In this document: positions 7,477 through 17,083 of the stretch, piece after piece
How the letters are laid out: each line of letters begins with the position of its first letter
How positions within the stretch are numbered: position 1 is the stretch's first letter
Origin: Halorubrum aethiopicum
Lineage (GTDB): Archaea; Halobacteriota; Halobacteria; Halobacteriales; Haloferacaceae
Assembly (NCBI RefSeq): GCF_001542905.1
Contig: NZ_LOAJ01000001.1
Coordinates: forward strand, 1,736,001-1,800,000
Length of the DNA: 64,000 bases
Direction: 5' to 3'
Translations under genes and position numbers: made by a program
Notes under the pieces: generated by a model
The model's database searches: none
The model's input: the letters and a program-made list of their open reading frames with translations, nothing else
Told to the model about the DNA's origin: nothing

Positions 7477-9027
7477 CTACAGTCTGTCCTGAACCGTGAC
7501 GATATGGATGTTATGCCGACGACCATTATTATAGATTAGTCGGTCGTTCTCAAGGTCAATCGTGACCTCTCCACTATGATACCCTGAGCGCTCAAGCTCG
7601 CTTAGCTCGTCGCGGTCGCCGTACGACCAACAAACGATCTTATCGACGCTCTCAAGCGGTTTATCCGCCTTAAAGTGATCCGTGAGCCGACGATGAATCG
7701 AACTCGCGTAGAGGTTGGTATCCTGACGAACCAGCGCGTTGACCTCCGCACTTGGGTCGTAATCTTCAACTGTAATCTCCGGTTCAGCCCCAAAGCGGTT
7801 CGAGCGCTCCAATCCGAGAACGACTTCGGCGTCGTTGGATGGCGTGAATCGGTTTCGGTCTTGGATCCGTTGCTCGCGTTTTTCGATGGATGATTGTTGG
7901 GACTCTGCGCGGCGGGTGAGTTTCGCCTTGCGGCGGTGAGACAAGTAATCTTTGAACCACGGATCTGATGCAATCTTCGAAAGATAGTGGCTGAGTTCCT
8001 CTACAATTGCCTGATATACCGGGCTAGACTTGTTCCGTATCTTTTCACGGTTTGCCGATAATTCGAGGTCTTGGCAGTTTGCGATGAAGAAAAAATGAAG
8101 GAACTCGTTGTCGTGTGAGATGGTGTCGTTGACCCGCTCAACTTTGATGTGGTCTTTTGCCAGCCAGACACCGAACTGTGCCGAGTGCTTTCCGTAAGTA
8201 GGGAGCTCGTTACGAGCGTCTTTGCCTCCCACCATTCCAACCACCTCTACAGTTGTTTTCGTTCCGTTTTCGGTTTCGACAGTGAGTTCCCGTGGCGGGT
8301 AGTGTTTACACATCCGCGATTCCGAGAACTGGCCCTCTCCGGGGTTCCGCTGCTCGGTCGGGAACTCAAGCTTGTTGTTCATTACCAGTTGGTCTCGTGT
8401 GTCGTCGATCTCGTCACCGAGGGTGACCGTTATTTCCATTTCTGGGAAATCATCTGTGAAGAAGTGACCTGTTGATCCGGCGAGCGTCTTCCATTTCAGG
8501 TAGTGCTCAATCTTGTTGTAGGTGAGCGATGCTGGCGAGAAACCGTGCCCGGATTTGAATCCGGTAATACGGATGTGCGTCCCGGAGTTCCCTTCTTTGA
8601 CTGCCTCCTCGTTCAGCACATACTCGGGCATTGTCCGGTTATTGAGCTTTTCCCACGGCTGATCCATCTGTGCGCGTAAGTTGGTCCCGTTCTTCGTGGT
8701 ATTGACGAGTACCTCCTCGCTTTTGTAGAAAATCTTCGTTCCGTGACCTTTGTACCCGATCGAGCCGTTTTGACGGCCGCGTTTCGTGGAGTTTCCGAGA
8801 TCGAAGAACGACTCAAGATCAGCGTGATCCATCCCCTCCCCGTCGTCTTCGATAACGATTTCTGATCCAATCGGTCGGTCTCGAATGGTAATTTCGACTT
8901 CCGTCGCACCAGCATCATAACTGTTCGACAGCGACTCGCGGATCACTTCAAGCGGATCCTCGAAGTCGCTGGCGATCTCTAGAAATTCGTTTACTTCGTT
9001 GACTTGCGGTGTTTTCGTTGTTGACAT
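7477..9027 (-). CDS. GHKL (Hsp90/MORC-type) ATPase
   Basis: The 516-residue product starts with a Bergerat ATP-binding fold: N-box around RESLSNSYDAGA (E31, N35), DDGEGM at 61-66 and the glycine lid GYKGHGTKIF at 91-100. A middle domain includes SANREKIRNKS, similar to the transducer part of Hsp90/MORC/MutL-like ATPases. A basic coiled-coil (RRKAKLTRRAESQQSSIEKREQR, near residue 370) and an unrecognised tail follow. It lies between two TGT genes in one operon, its start next to the stop of the second TGT gene. Such ATPases often clamp nucleic acid in defence systems; a role in modification or in sensing unmodified DNA is inference. Confidence 0.8.
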   Translation of the reverse strand: MSTTKTPQVNEVNEFLEIASDFEDPLEVIRESLSNSYDAGATEVEITIRDRPIGSEIVIEDDGEGMDHADLESFFDLGNSTKRGRQNGSIGYKGHGTKIFYKSEEVLVNTTKNGTNLRAQMDQPWEKLNNRTMPEYVLNEEAVKEGNSGTHIRITGFKSGHGFSPASLTYNKIEHYLKWKTLAGSTGHFFTDDFPEMEITVTLGDEIDDTRDQLVMNNKLEFPTEQRNPGEGQFSESRMCKHYPPRELTVETENGTKTTVEVVGMVGGKDARNELPTYGKHSAQFGVWLAKDHIKVERVNDTISHDNEFLHFFFIANCQDLELSANREKIRNKSSPVYQAIVEELSHYLSKIASDPWFKDYLSHRRKAKLTRRAESQQSSIEKREQRIQDRNRFTPSNDAEVVLGLERSNRFGAEPEITVEDYDPSAEVNALVRQDTNLYASSIHRRLTDHFKADKPLESVDKIVCWSYGDRDELSELERSGYHSGEVTIDLENDRLIYNNGRRHNIHIVTVQDRL

Positions 9028-10269
9028 TCAGAAGTATCCTCCAAGTGATTCGTTTACAACGCGGTGTGCGTGCTGTTGCATCGATTTCTCCCGTCCCAGT
9101 GACTGCTCGATGTATGAAATCAACTCCCCGTCTCCCGGACTCTGAATCGCGGATTGCATTCTCTGTATTTCTTCTTTTTGAATAATTAGGTTGTGCATCG
9201 CAACCGCTCCAAGCTTGTCTTTCTGATACTCTGCATCTCCCTCCATACGCTTCACCAATACATCATCACTACAGACTTGACAGTCACATTTCGAAAAATC
9301 AACATCATCCACAGGCTCAGAATTGTACAACGAGGTATCGTATTTTCCGTTAATCGCTGAATGAATGTATGATGATGAATCAAACGTGTCTGCACCAACT
9401 GCAGCTAGGAGGGGAATCGCACTAGATGAGATCCCTAGGACGTGGAGAGGCAACTCTTCGAATCCCCAGTCAGCCAGGACTTCACGACAATCACTCACAG
9501 CGGTGATCAGCTTTTCCTTGTTATCTTTGAGTGGAACGAGACTCCCGAGGGCAACTCCATCGAACTCTCGATGGACACGGTCCCGGCCGATGACCTTCTC
9601 TACCTCTGAAAGAAACGTATCGAGCATAGAGTAGTTGTACCCATGGAGTGTCAGATACCGTGTGTCGTCTCGGCTGGTTAAGTTCAGGAACTCGTCGACG
9701 TTTTGGGCAGTCAGTCTTGCTTTCTCAACGCGAGTCGGATAATCATCATCGGGTGCAATAGGCCGATCAAGATTTACGAGGACGTCTCCTCCGAGCTTTC
9801 GTTGTATCTCCACGATTGCTTCCTGATCAACTTCGACCTCAAAGTCGCTACCATCAAGTCTGCTATCTCCAAGGAATTTGAATCCACCTGAGTCAAGAAA
9901 GAGGGTGCCATCAAAATCAAACACATCGCGTTCTCTGATCGGTTCAGAAATGTAGTCTTCGTACCGTTCTCTCGAGATCCCATAGTCCGTTAGCGACGCA
10001 ACAGATGTCATTACTCCGTCAAAATATCGGCTGTAATCACCACCGTTTACGACTTCGTCTCCGTTCATAAACTCCTTGATAGTTCGGTGGATACCGCCAC
10101 CATACAGACTTGCGTCTGTTCCTCCGGCATAGAAATTAACAACTGGAAGAAGGTTCGGAGTCGATAGTTCCGTGTCGCCGATCCGCAAAACTCCACTTCG
10201 AGCGTCACCCGCCTCAGCGGAAATCTCAAAGATGTCGTTTTTGAACTGCTCTGACCGGGACTCCATCAC
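9028..10269 (-). CDS. Second TGT base-exchange enzyme, DpdA-like
   Basis: The 413-residue product is a stand-alone TGT barrel. It shows LDSGGF (D126), NLDRP (D168), ALGSLVPL (240-247), TFDSSSY with the expected nucleophile D297, and a zinc site C328, C330, C333 and H359. It shares the TP-x2-PVVNF start and the FDSSSY signature with the longer TGT of this operon, so the two are paralogues, but it has no ArcS-like part and no PUA domain. Its ATG overlaps the stop of the small upstream gene (ATGA). Family knowledge: TGT proteins exchange guanine for 7-deazaguanines; DpdA does so in DNA. The pair may form a heterodimer or use different sites or precursors (inference). Confidence 0.8.
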   Translation of the reverse strand: MMESRSEQFKNDIFEISAEAGDARSGVLRIGDTELSTPNLLPVVNFYAGGTDASLYGGGIHRTIKEFMNGDEVVNGGDYSRYFDGVMTSVASLTDYGISRERYEDYISEPIRERDVFDFDGTLFLDSGGFKFLGDSRLDGSDFEVEVDQEAIVEIQRKLGGDVLVNLDRPIAPDDDYPTRVEKARLTAQNVDEFLNLTSRDDTRYLTLHGYNYSMLDTFLSEVEKVIGRDRVHREFDGVALGSLVPLKDNKEKLITAVSDCREVLADWGFEELPLHVLGISSSAIPLLAAVGADTFDSSSYIHSAINGKYDTSLYNSEPVDDVDFSKCDCQVCSDDVLVKRMEGDAEYQKDKLGAVAMHNLIIQKEEIQRMQSAIQSPGDGELISYIEQSLGREKSMQQHAHRVVNESLGGYF

Positions 10270-10724
10270 GCAGTCACCTCGCTACACATATCATTGCGTA
10301 CTACTTGTTTCAACTTCCGACCTTTTGTTCCGATCCCATCCCCCTTGATATAGGCTATGTCGACATTATTATGGTTAGAAATATCACCAACAGCTTGAGT
10401 GTAGACAGACCCCATATTCATAATAGCAGTCTCATAATCACCAGTTGAGATACAGTGACGTAGGTCTTCTGTAACGTATTCGCGTAATTCGCTAGCCCGC
10501 GAAGGCGTCATACGTCGATCATAGTTGGTGATATCATCGTCGGCGCAGAGTATTCCGTGCTCCGCCGAGAGAATTCGAAGTTCAATATCTGATCTAAATG
10601 CGCCCTCTCTCATTGCTTTTTTGATAATTTTGAAAAAATAGCCATCGTACACTTCTATAGCTCGGGTTGGTTTGGTCACCTGATTTTTAGTGGCTGAACA
10701 GGACTGAACGAGGAGCGTGGGCAT
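10266..10724 (-). CDS. DUF6884/YaaA-like small protein, possible DpdC counterpart
   Basis: This is the first gene of the TGT operon, 152 residues. It has SCSATK at 8-13, SAEHGIL at 53-59 and YDRRM at 68-72, the pattern of DUF6884-type proteins related to YaaA. The SCSxTK loop also resembles the PCSxTKPY loop of the ArcS-like domain in the last gene of the operon. In bacterial dpd clusters DpdC, described as YaaA/DUF328-like, changes inserted preQ0 to an amide form. A base-tailoring role on a 7-deazaguanine is therefore plausible but inferred. The ATG at 10724 faces the divergent 833-residue gene across a 213-bp AT-rich region that must hold both promoters. Confidence 0.6.
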   Translation of the reverse strand: MPTLLVQSCSATKNQVTKPTRAIEVYDGYFFKIIKKAMREGAFRSDIELRILSAEHGILCADDDITNYDRRMTPSRASELREYVTEDLRHCISTGDYETAIMNMGSVYTQAVGDISNHNNVDIAYIKGDGIGTKGRKLKQVVRNDMCSEVTA

Positions 10725-10937
10725 TGCATCGGTATCGATCCCGACCAGTCAAAAGTGTGTCCCCTAGGAATAACCAAATCAACTATTCCCGTCGAAAATA
10801 TCTATATTCCAGACAGTTATCATATACTACCGGCAACAACGTATCACAATCGCCACCATTATACTTTCAAGAACTCGTGAACTACTCTACTACAATACGG
10901 AAGCCGAAGGGTATGCCGCGGTAATATCAGTAACCAA

Positions 10938-13439
10938 ATGGACGCAGAAAGAATCTCAAAACAGTCGAAAGGTAACGTCGACCAGTCATTACTAGAAGGA
11001 ACGGGTAGCGGCGGAATGTTATCTGCGGGGTATTTCAACGATAAATCGCTTATTGATCGACTTCACGACGGTGAGCGTGTGGACTATGCTCTCCAGAATC
11101 TCACTAAAGGAATTACACTCCGTAATGGGGACTCCGATGATACAATAAGCCCTCATTCGAGCTATCGGACAGTCCTACTCGTAACTGACGAGCGTCTCCT
11201 CTATGTCGTCGGTCAAGAAAACGGTGATAATACGTTCTCCGTCCGGTTCGAGGATATTCGAGATGTCGAGATATCTCACGGCGTTTTGAAAGACCGAATT
11301 ATTGTCCAAACAGACGCTGAAACGTACGATATGTACACACAGAAAGGTGGTGGTTTAGACGAAGCTTCCAAACACATCTCTGGGTTCTCAGAAAAGTCGA
11401 ATGAATCATCTGTCGATGAGCAAATAGAGCGAAAAAACAAAGAATGTACAGAAACCGATCCAAACGAGCCTCCCGGCAGACCCGAACATTCTGCTAATGT
11501 ACTAAAACAGGCCGGACGTAATACGGATTCCGAGGGAGATCCGTCGAATTCAAACTCAGATATGTCTGTGACCGTTGAGATACTCGTTTCGAATATCGAT
11601 GGAGAACCAGTCCCTGACGCAAGGATCAAAATCACTGGAACGACACTCTCAGTGAACGGACGAACTTCGCAAACTGGGCGGTGTAGTATCTCTGTTTCCG
11701 AAGCCTCCGCATCGGTCAAGATGGAGGTCAATCACCCTGAGTATCAAACAATACGGGAAGGGGTAACGTTGGCTGATGGTGCTGTTATCGATATCACCCT
11801 CAAAAGTGTTGATAGTACTGACAGTCACTCGGAAGAGAAGTCTCGCTCTGACGGTGCCGATTCTACTGAGACTTCAGATACAGGCAATGGATCACCGGAG
11901 CGTACGGAGCTATTGGACGAACTCGTTGCGCTAAATGAGCGCTTCTCCCAGAAGGTGACTCGAGGGAGAATGCGCACTGACGGAAAGTACAGTCCGGAAG
12001 ATTATGAGACGGCGTTCGGATCGTGGTCAACTGCCGTGGATCAAGCGCAGTTTGATCGGACGAACGAGAGGTCGTCAGCCCAACCAAATCAGCAAACGTA
12101 CTCGAGACAGGAAGTTATCGACGCCCTCGTTGACCTAATCGAGAAGGTGGAGGGTCGGCCTAGTACATCGGATATGAACGATTTGGGTGAGATGTCCGCC
12201 TCTCCCGTCTACCAGTATTTCAAAAGTTGGGATGCTGCCGTTGATGCTGCAAAGGAGGAACACGGTGCGGTAGAGTCAGATCACTATCGAGGTCAATCTG
12301 AGAAATCCGCTGACGGTTCAGCTACAAATTCTCCTTCGAAGGATACGGCGTCGGAACAGACGGAAGACAGTGACTTAACAGCCGATCAGCAGGATTCGGA
12401 GGTGTCCTCTGAGGCCTTTGCCGAACTCAACGGTTTTCGACGTGATTTGTTGGTCGTGATCAATGGGTTGGAAGCACCGAAGGGACTCGAAATAAAACGG
12501 GAACTAGAGGAGTACTATGACGGAACGATTCACCATGGTCGTCTTTATCCCAACCTAGACACGCTCGTGGAAGTAGGCTTCCTCGAGAAGTCGGCACAGG
12601 ATGAACGGAGCAATCGATACGAGTTGACGGACCTCGGTGCCAATCACATTGAAGCCCGATATCACTGGCAGCGGGATCGAGTCGCCACTAACGAAAACCA
12701 AACACAGACACCTGACCCCAAAGACAGGACGACATCAGAGACCGCTAAGGACGACACCCCCAGTAAGAAAGAGCAACGAGATAATACTCACACAGAAAAC
12801 ATTCCACATAATTCGGCGACGGAGGATAGCAAACAAAATTCCAACAGTGAGCCAACCGAAGAAGATGACTTCGAATGGGGTGTCGAAGAGTCAGATTTAG
12901 TCTCGGACAATCTTGATGAAGTACCAGAAGGACGTCTCTCTAACGTAGTTGTAGAAGTCATAAAAATCCGAGATATTTCGCCTGGGAAACGCGATTCGAT
13001 CGTCGAAATCAAGCTATCGAACGGGAAGCGAATCGACTTCACAATCTGGAACAAGCACGACATTGAGATTGATTTTCAGACTGGGGATAAGCTCCGGTTA
13101 AATGAGGTCAGACTCAAGCGATGGGAAACCGATCACGGATACGCTCATCAATTGAGTAGTACGAAAGACCTCACAATCGTTCCCATTGAGGAGTCTGGTG
13201 TTCAGCGGCCGTTTGAGGAAGATGAAGAAGACGAGTGTGTAAGTGGTGAGTCAGAGAAAGCGCACGACATTGATCAGCTTATTGGAGTAGGAGGTGCGAC
13301 GAAAGCCGACGCGGAGGCTCTCATAGAATCCGGGTATATGACGACTGCGGATCTAGAAAATGCCTCGCTCGATGACCTCCGATCGGTTTCGGGACTTGAC
13401 GACGGAACGGCTTTGCGTATCAAAGCAGAACTCGGGTAG
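10938..13439 (+). CDS. Multidomain DNA-binding protein (PH-like, Ig-like, HNH-associated repeats, winged helix, OB, HhH)
   Basis: The 833-residue product strings together small domains. Residues about 30-150 resemble a bacterial PH-like domain (TDERLLYVVG). Residues about 208-295 are a carboxypeptidase-regulatory/Ig-like fold (DGEPVPDARIKITG). Residues about 325-370 and 390-435 are two homing-endonuclease-associated repeats (RGRMRTDGKYSPEDYETAFG and a diverged copy). Residues about 500-575 are a PadR-type winged helix (HGRLYPNLDTLVEVGFLEK). About 650-755 could be an OB fold, and the last 55 residues are a helix-hairpin-helix pair (LIGVGGATKADAEALIESG). Acidic linkers separate them. No catalytic site is seen. 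It is divergent from the TGT operon and convergent with the ATPase/helicase operon. I infer a DNA-binding scaffold or recognition subunit. Confidence 0.75.
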   Translation: MDAERISKQSKGNVDQSLLEGTGSGGMLSAGYFNDKSLIDRLHDGERVDYALQNLTKGITLRNGDSDDTISPHSSYRTVLLVTDERLLYVVGQENGDNTFSVRFEDIRDVEISHGVLKDRIIVQTDAETYDMYTQKGGGLDEASKHISGFSEKSNESSVDEQIERKNKECTETDPNEPPGRPEHSANVLKQAGRNTDSEGDPSNSNSDMSVTVEILVSNIDGEPVPDARIKITGTTLSVNGRTSQTGRCSISVSEASASVKMEVNHPEYQTIREGVTLADGAVIDITLKSVDSTDSHSEEKSRSDGADSTETSDTGNGSPERTELLDELVALNERFSQKVTRGRMRTDGKYSPEDYETAFGSWSTAVDQAQFDRTNERSSAQPNQQTYSRQEVIDALVDLIEKVEGRPSTSDMNDLGEMSASPVYQYFKSWDAAVDAAKEEHGAVESDHYRGQSEKSADGSATNSPSKDTASEQTEDSDLTADQQDSEVSSEAFAELNGFRRDLLVVINGLEAPKGLEIKRELEEYYDGTIHHGRLYPNLDTLVEVGFLEKSAQDERSNRYELTDLGANHIEARYHWQRDRVATNENQTQTPDPKDRTTSETAKDDTPSKKEQRDNTHTENIPHNSATEDSKQNSNSEPTEEDDFEWGVEESDLVSDNLDEVPEGRLSNVVVEVIKIRDISPGKRDSIVEIKLSNGKRIDFTIWNKHDIEIDFQTGDKLRLNEVRLKRWETDHGYAHQLSSTKDLTIVPIEESGVQRPFEEDEEDECVSGESEKAHDIDQLIGVGGATKADAEALIESGYMTTADLENASLDDLRSVSGLDDGTALRIKAELG

Positions 13440-13458
13440 CGGAATAGCCGCTCGATGC

Positions 13459-14160
13459 CTACGACAACGAGAGTTCCACGTAATCTTCGAGGTCGGAATC
13501 GCGCAGCAAGTCGATTTGCTTGTCGGTAAGCTCGTCGAGAAAGAGTTGTTTATCGGATAGCAATCCCTCAACGATCGGTTCTAACGGCGTCCCAACGTAC
13601 GGGCCGAATATCTCTTCGCGGCACTCTTCGAAGTACTCCCGCATATCCTTTCCGTAGTCTGCAGCCCGCTGCTTGAGTCTTTCAAAGCTCCACTCATCGT
13701 CTCGGTAGACCTGTCCTTTCCAATCCCAATCGGAGAGGAGTTCGTGGACCGCTTGGAGCCTGACTTCGCTCACACGTTCAACACGCTCATTGAGTCGCCT
13801 CATTCCGTTCACACGACTCTGCATTCCGATTCGAATCTCGTGGATCTCGTTGCTCACCCGACGTTTCTGGTCTTCAACCTTCGATCTGAGCGCATCGATG
13901 CGGTCACCAAGTACCTCGAAATCGCCTTCTTCCAACAACTCTCGTGCCTTGGCAACGGCTTGTTTGGCATCATCGTCGATCTTAAGATCAGTCTGAAGGA
14001 ACTCTTCAGCCAGGATCCGTTGGAGTATCGTTTCCTCCATCGTTTCGGCGATATCCTCTAATCGGGAAGCAAGCTGTCGGTGACGATACTGTTGGTAGAT
14101 CTCTTCGATGCTTTCTTCGAAGTTTTTGTCGGGCAAATTTTCAGATTGTTCAGTCGACAT
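13459..14160 (-). CDS. Coiled-coil protein, last gene of the ATPase/helicase operon
   Basis: The 233-residue product is almost entirely helical and highly charged, with heptad-like stretches over about residues 20-140 (RQLASRLEDIAETMEETILQ) and no recognised domain. Its start overlaps the stop of the large ATPase gene by 11 bases, so it belongs to the same transcript. It is probably a structural partner of that ATPase. Function unknown. Confidence 0.65.
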   Translation of the reverse strand: MSTEQSENLPDKNFEESIEEIYQQYRHRQLASRLEDIAETMEETILQRILAEEFLQTDLKIDDDAKQAVAKARELLEEGDFEVLGDRIDALRSKVEDQKRRVSNEIHEIRIGMQSRVNGMRRLNERVERVSEVRLQAVHELLSDWDWKGQVYRDDEWSFERLKQRAADYGKDMREYFEECREEIFGPYVGTPLEPIVEGLLSDKQLFLDELTDKQIDLLRDSDLEDYVELSLS

Positions 14161-17083
14161 AGTGAGTACTCACCTCCGTGAACTCCTCTCCGAGCTTATC
14201 GGTACCACTAGTTCCTGTTAGCGGGACTTCTCTAAAATTCGCCACCACTACATCGTTATCAAGTTTCAGACTAGCCAGAGTTGCTGTAGTTCTAGCGAAT
14301 GGATTTCCACCATACAGCCGATTGGCAAGCTCAGCTGCACTCACGGCATCATCCAACTCTGATTGAGTGTGATTACACACCTGCCCGAGCTGTTCCGTGA
14401 GATCGGGATCAACCGCATCGTACGTCTTCAGTTTTTTGTACCGATCATTAACGGATTGTATGTCCGTATCCGACAGCATCTCTGAGACGTATTCAACGGC
14501 TTCGCGCTGATAGCTGTGGTCCGTTGTGTCGTTGAGCGCCTTCCTGATATCGTACATCGTGTCGGCAAGGTCACGTACGTTATGACCCGATACGAATCGG
14601 ACACGTGATGCAATATTTCCGATGTATTGGCGACCGAGCATCCCAAGGACTTCGAAAGGCGGGTTTTGCTCCAAACGGTTGCGGACCTCCGGTACGTCGA
14701 GAGTGCTGGCAGAAACGCCTAGCAACGAGCCAAGCACATCTTCAACGTACTTTGCGTCCTCCATCGCTTCCTTGACTGCCTTAATCTCTTCATGTCCAAG
14801 CACTTCGTCAAGTCCCGAGAGCAGTTGCCGGTCAACCGTGAGTTCATCGTCAGATTGGTACCGCTCGTTCAGTCGCTCGGCAGTCACTTCGTGCCACGGA
14901 TCATCGAGAAGTGTTAGCGTCGAATACGTTGCGAGAAGGAAGTCAGTGAAATCGTATCGAGCGTGCCGCTTGTAGAACACGCTGTCGCTGTTCAGTTGTG
15001 TTTCGATGATCTTGTTACGCCACTCTTCAGCGTATCCGGTGAGTTGAGTACCGGCGGCTTCCAACTGTGCCGAATAGTCTGCGGATCTCGGTTCTATGTC
15101 TCGACGTACTCCAAATTCGACGAGCCGACGAAGGTCGGAACGGCGAAAATCACCTCTGTCAAGAATGATCTGGTCGGGATCCGGTGGCTCGTTCGAATCG
15201 GGATAGACGAATGGAGATTTCTGGCTACTGAGCATATAGCGCAGTGAGGTTCCCTCGATTAGACGGAGATCATCAGTGATCTCTTCCAAGAGATCCCGGA
15301 GAGCACGTTTGATGTACTCGTCCGTTTCAATGTACTTCGTTGGGTCTTCGATCCACGAGTCAATCTGTTCTTTTTGTTCCTTGATTTCCTGTTCAACTCT
15401 AGATCGACCACCACCACCACCACCACCAATTCTGTGTCCGCACTTAGAACAAATCTGGCTACCATCGGTATCAGTTCTCCACGCTACAGCACCACACTCG
15501 GGACAGGGATCGGGGTTTGGTCCATCCCCGGTAGATGCTACCTCTACCTGATGAGCACCAACTTCTATTTCGTTGGGTAGCCCGGTCGTTTCGAAACCAA
15601 ACGCGTCGACAAATTCTCTATTGATAACGACGTGGTCCCCCTGCTCACGTCCGTACCATTTAGCGAGATCGGCATACTCCTCGGCATCTTCGTAAACCTC
15701 GTCTGCGACAGAAACCGTATTCCCGAGTGGCCTGAGAACGTCTGCGGACGACGGAGCTTCAATATATCCTTCATGGTAATCCTGTAACACCTCGAATATC
15801 GTCATAATAAATTCACGCGGGGACTGCTGACTCTCGTCGAATCCGGCATAGATCCGCCGAACGAACGTCTGGTTGAACGGGAATAAGTCACGGAACGATT
15901 CCTCACAGAAGCCACAATCGGCGCAGATTGACCCCTCTGAGGCTTCTTTGAGATCGAACGTTCCATCGTCAGTGTTCCGATCGTATTGAACGCTACCGTC
16001 GTGTGATTTGATATATCCGAGATATGGACGTACAAAGTCAACTGCAGAGTCTTCGTTCAGGAATAGCACCGTATTCGAATCCTGTTCATTGGTCTGGAAG
16101 AACTCGAAGCGATCCTCCGCCGTCCGGGTGTGTAAAACCTCTGTAGAGTCACGGGTTCCCGCGACAATGAAGTCCCAATTGTCCGCGGACTTATCGCGCT
16201 CCATATACTTTCGGAGTCGCTCTGCTTCCATCGCGGCGATAGAGAAGTCCTCGAAGACGATGACTGGCCGAGTGTCCTCGAACTGTTGTCCGACTTGGTC
16301 AAGCACGTCACCAAGCGAAGAGGTATCGTAGTTCTCCCTGATTACCTGCCAGAGAGCGTTGTTGAACGCTTCGACGGCTTCTGAAACGCCAATTTCCTCA
16401 TTGAAAATTTTCAGTTCATCACGCTGTCTGTATTCGTTTTCTCCGATGAACTGAATCTTCTGAGCATACTCGCCCCGCTCGACGAGACGATTCAGTTTCT
16501 CGGCGATATAATCACGTATCTTGTCGGTCTGCTCACCGTCGGGAGCAACGTCGTACCCCTGCCTGCGCAGTGTGAGCGTCGCTCCCGAAGTGGCATTGTC
16601 TGCTACGGTCTGCGGGATGTCGACGATGTCGTCACGTAGGCGCTTGAACTCAGACGCTCCCGAGAGCTCTTCACCGAAGTGCTCTTGGTAGAACTCCGGA
16701 ATCCGCTCGGAAAGGATCGACATTAGATCGTCGTCTTTGTCGATGTGAAGCATCGGACGACCGTCGAGTCGGAGCCGGTGAGAGAGGTACGCGCAGAGTT
16801 CCGATTTACCGGTACCGACTTCTCCTTCGATGACGACGGCGAAATTCCCGACCCGATTATCAGAGAATTCTTGATAGATGCGATCCTCGTCCCACGTTTC
16901 ACCTCCCGCAGCTGTACCGCGGAAGACCTCCATGGACCGGTGCGTGAATTGGAAGAGGTCGTAATCCTCAGAACGGACTGCAGCGACCTTACTGAACAAT
17001 CGACGAAGCGTCTCTTCATCGACTTCGTCGAAGTGTGGACAACGTGCCGAGTCGGATTCGTCTGGTTTCACAATTTGATTCAT
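14150..17083 (-). CDS. Large P-loop ATPase with zinc ribbon, DpdH-like by size and context
   Basis: The 977-residue product has Walker A GEVGTGKS at 87-94 and a Walker B-like VIVFEDF near residue 273, indicating an AAA/STAND-type ATPase. A CADCGFC cluster follows near residue 390. A CPECG...CSKCG zinc ribbon lies near 535-560, followed directly by a run of seven glycines encoded by a CCA-type triplet tract around 15412-15430. The C-terminal half is helical and unrecognised. Its start overlaps the preceding gene (ATGA). Bacterial dpd clusters encode a roughly 1000-residue ATPase, DpdH, beside a short DpdG; size and neighbour match here, but I cannot prove homology by eye. Confidence 0.65.
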   Translation of the reverse strand: MNQIVKPDESDSARCPHFDEVDEETLRRLFSKVAAVRSEDYDLFQFTHRSMEVFRGTAAGGETWDEDRIYQEFSDNRVGNFAVVIEGEVGTGKSELCAYLSHRLRLDGRPMLHIDKDDDLMSILSERIPEFYQEHFGEELSGASEFKRLRDDIVDIPQTVADNATSGATLTLRRQGYDVAPDGEQTDKIRDYIAEKLNRLVERGEYAQKIQFIGENEYRQRDELKIFNEEIGVSEAVEAFNNALWQVIRENYDTSSLGDVLDQVGQQFEDTRPVIVFEDFSIAAMEAERLRKYMERDKSADNWDFIVAGTRDSTEVLHTRTAEDRFEFFQTNEQDSNTVLFLNEDSAVDFVRPYLGYIKSHDGSVQYDRNTDDGTFDLKEASEGSICADCGFCEESFRDLFPFNQTFVRRIYAGFDESQQSPREFIMTIFEVLQDYHEGYIEAPSSADVLRPLGNTVSVADEVYEDAEEYADLAKWYGREQGDHVVINREFVDAFGFETTGLPNEIEVGAHQVEVASTGDGPNPDPCPECGAVAWRTDTDGSQICSKCGHRIGGGGGGGRSRVEQEIKEQKEQIDSWIEDPTKYIETDEYIKRALRDLLEEITDDLRLIEGTSLRYMLSSQKSPFVYPDSNEPPDPDQIILDRGDFRRSDLRRLVEFGVRRDIEPRSADYSAQLEAAGTQLTGYAEEWRNKIIETQLNSDSVFYKRHARYDFTDFLLATYSTLTLLDDPWHEVTAERLNERYQSDDELTVDRQLLSGLDEVLGHEEIKAVKEAMEDAKYVEDVLGSLLGVSASTLDVPEVRNRLEQNPPFEVLGMLGRQYIGNIASRVRFVSGHNVRDLADTMYDIRKALNDTTDHSYQREAVEYVSEMLSDTDIQSVNDRYKKLKTYDAVDPDLTEQLGQVCNHTQSELDDAVSAAELANRLYGGNPFARTTATLASLKLDNDVVVANFREVPLTGTSGTDKLGEEFTEVSTHYVD

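Noticed and set aside
5382-10269. TGT genes as housekeeping tRNA archaeosine enzymes (TgtA and ArcS)
   Set aside because: Neither protein shows a PUA tRNA-binding domain, and both lie in an operon with an ATPase inside a restriction-type island.
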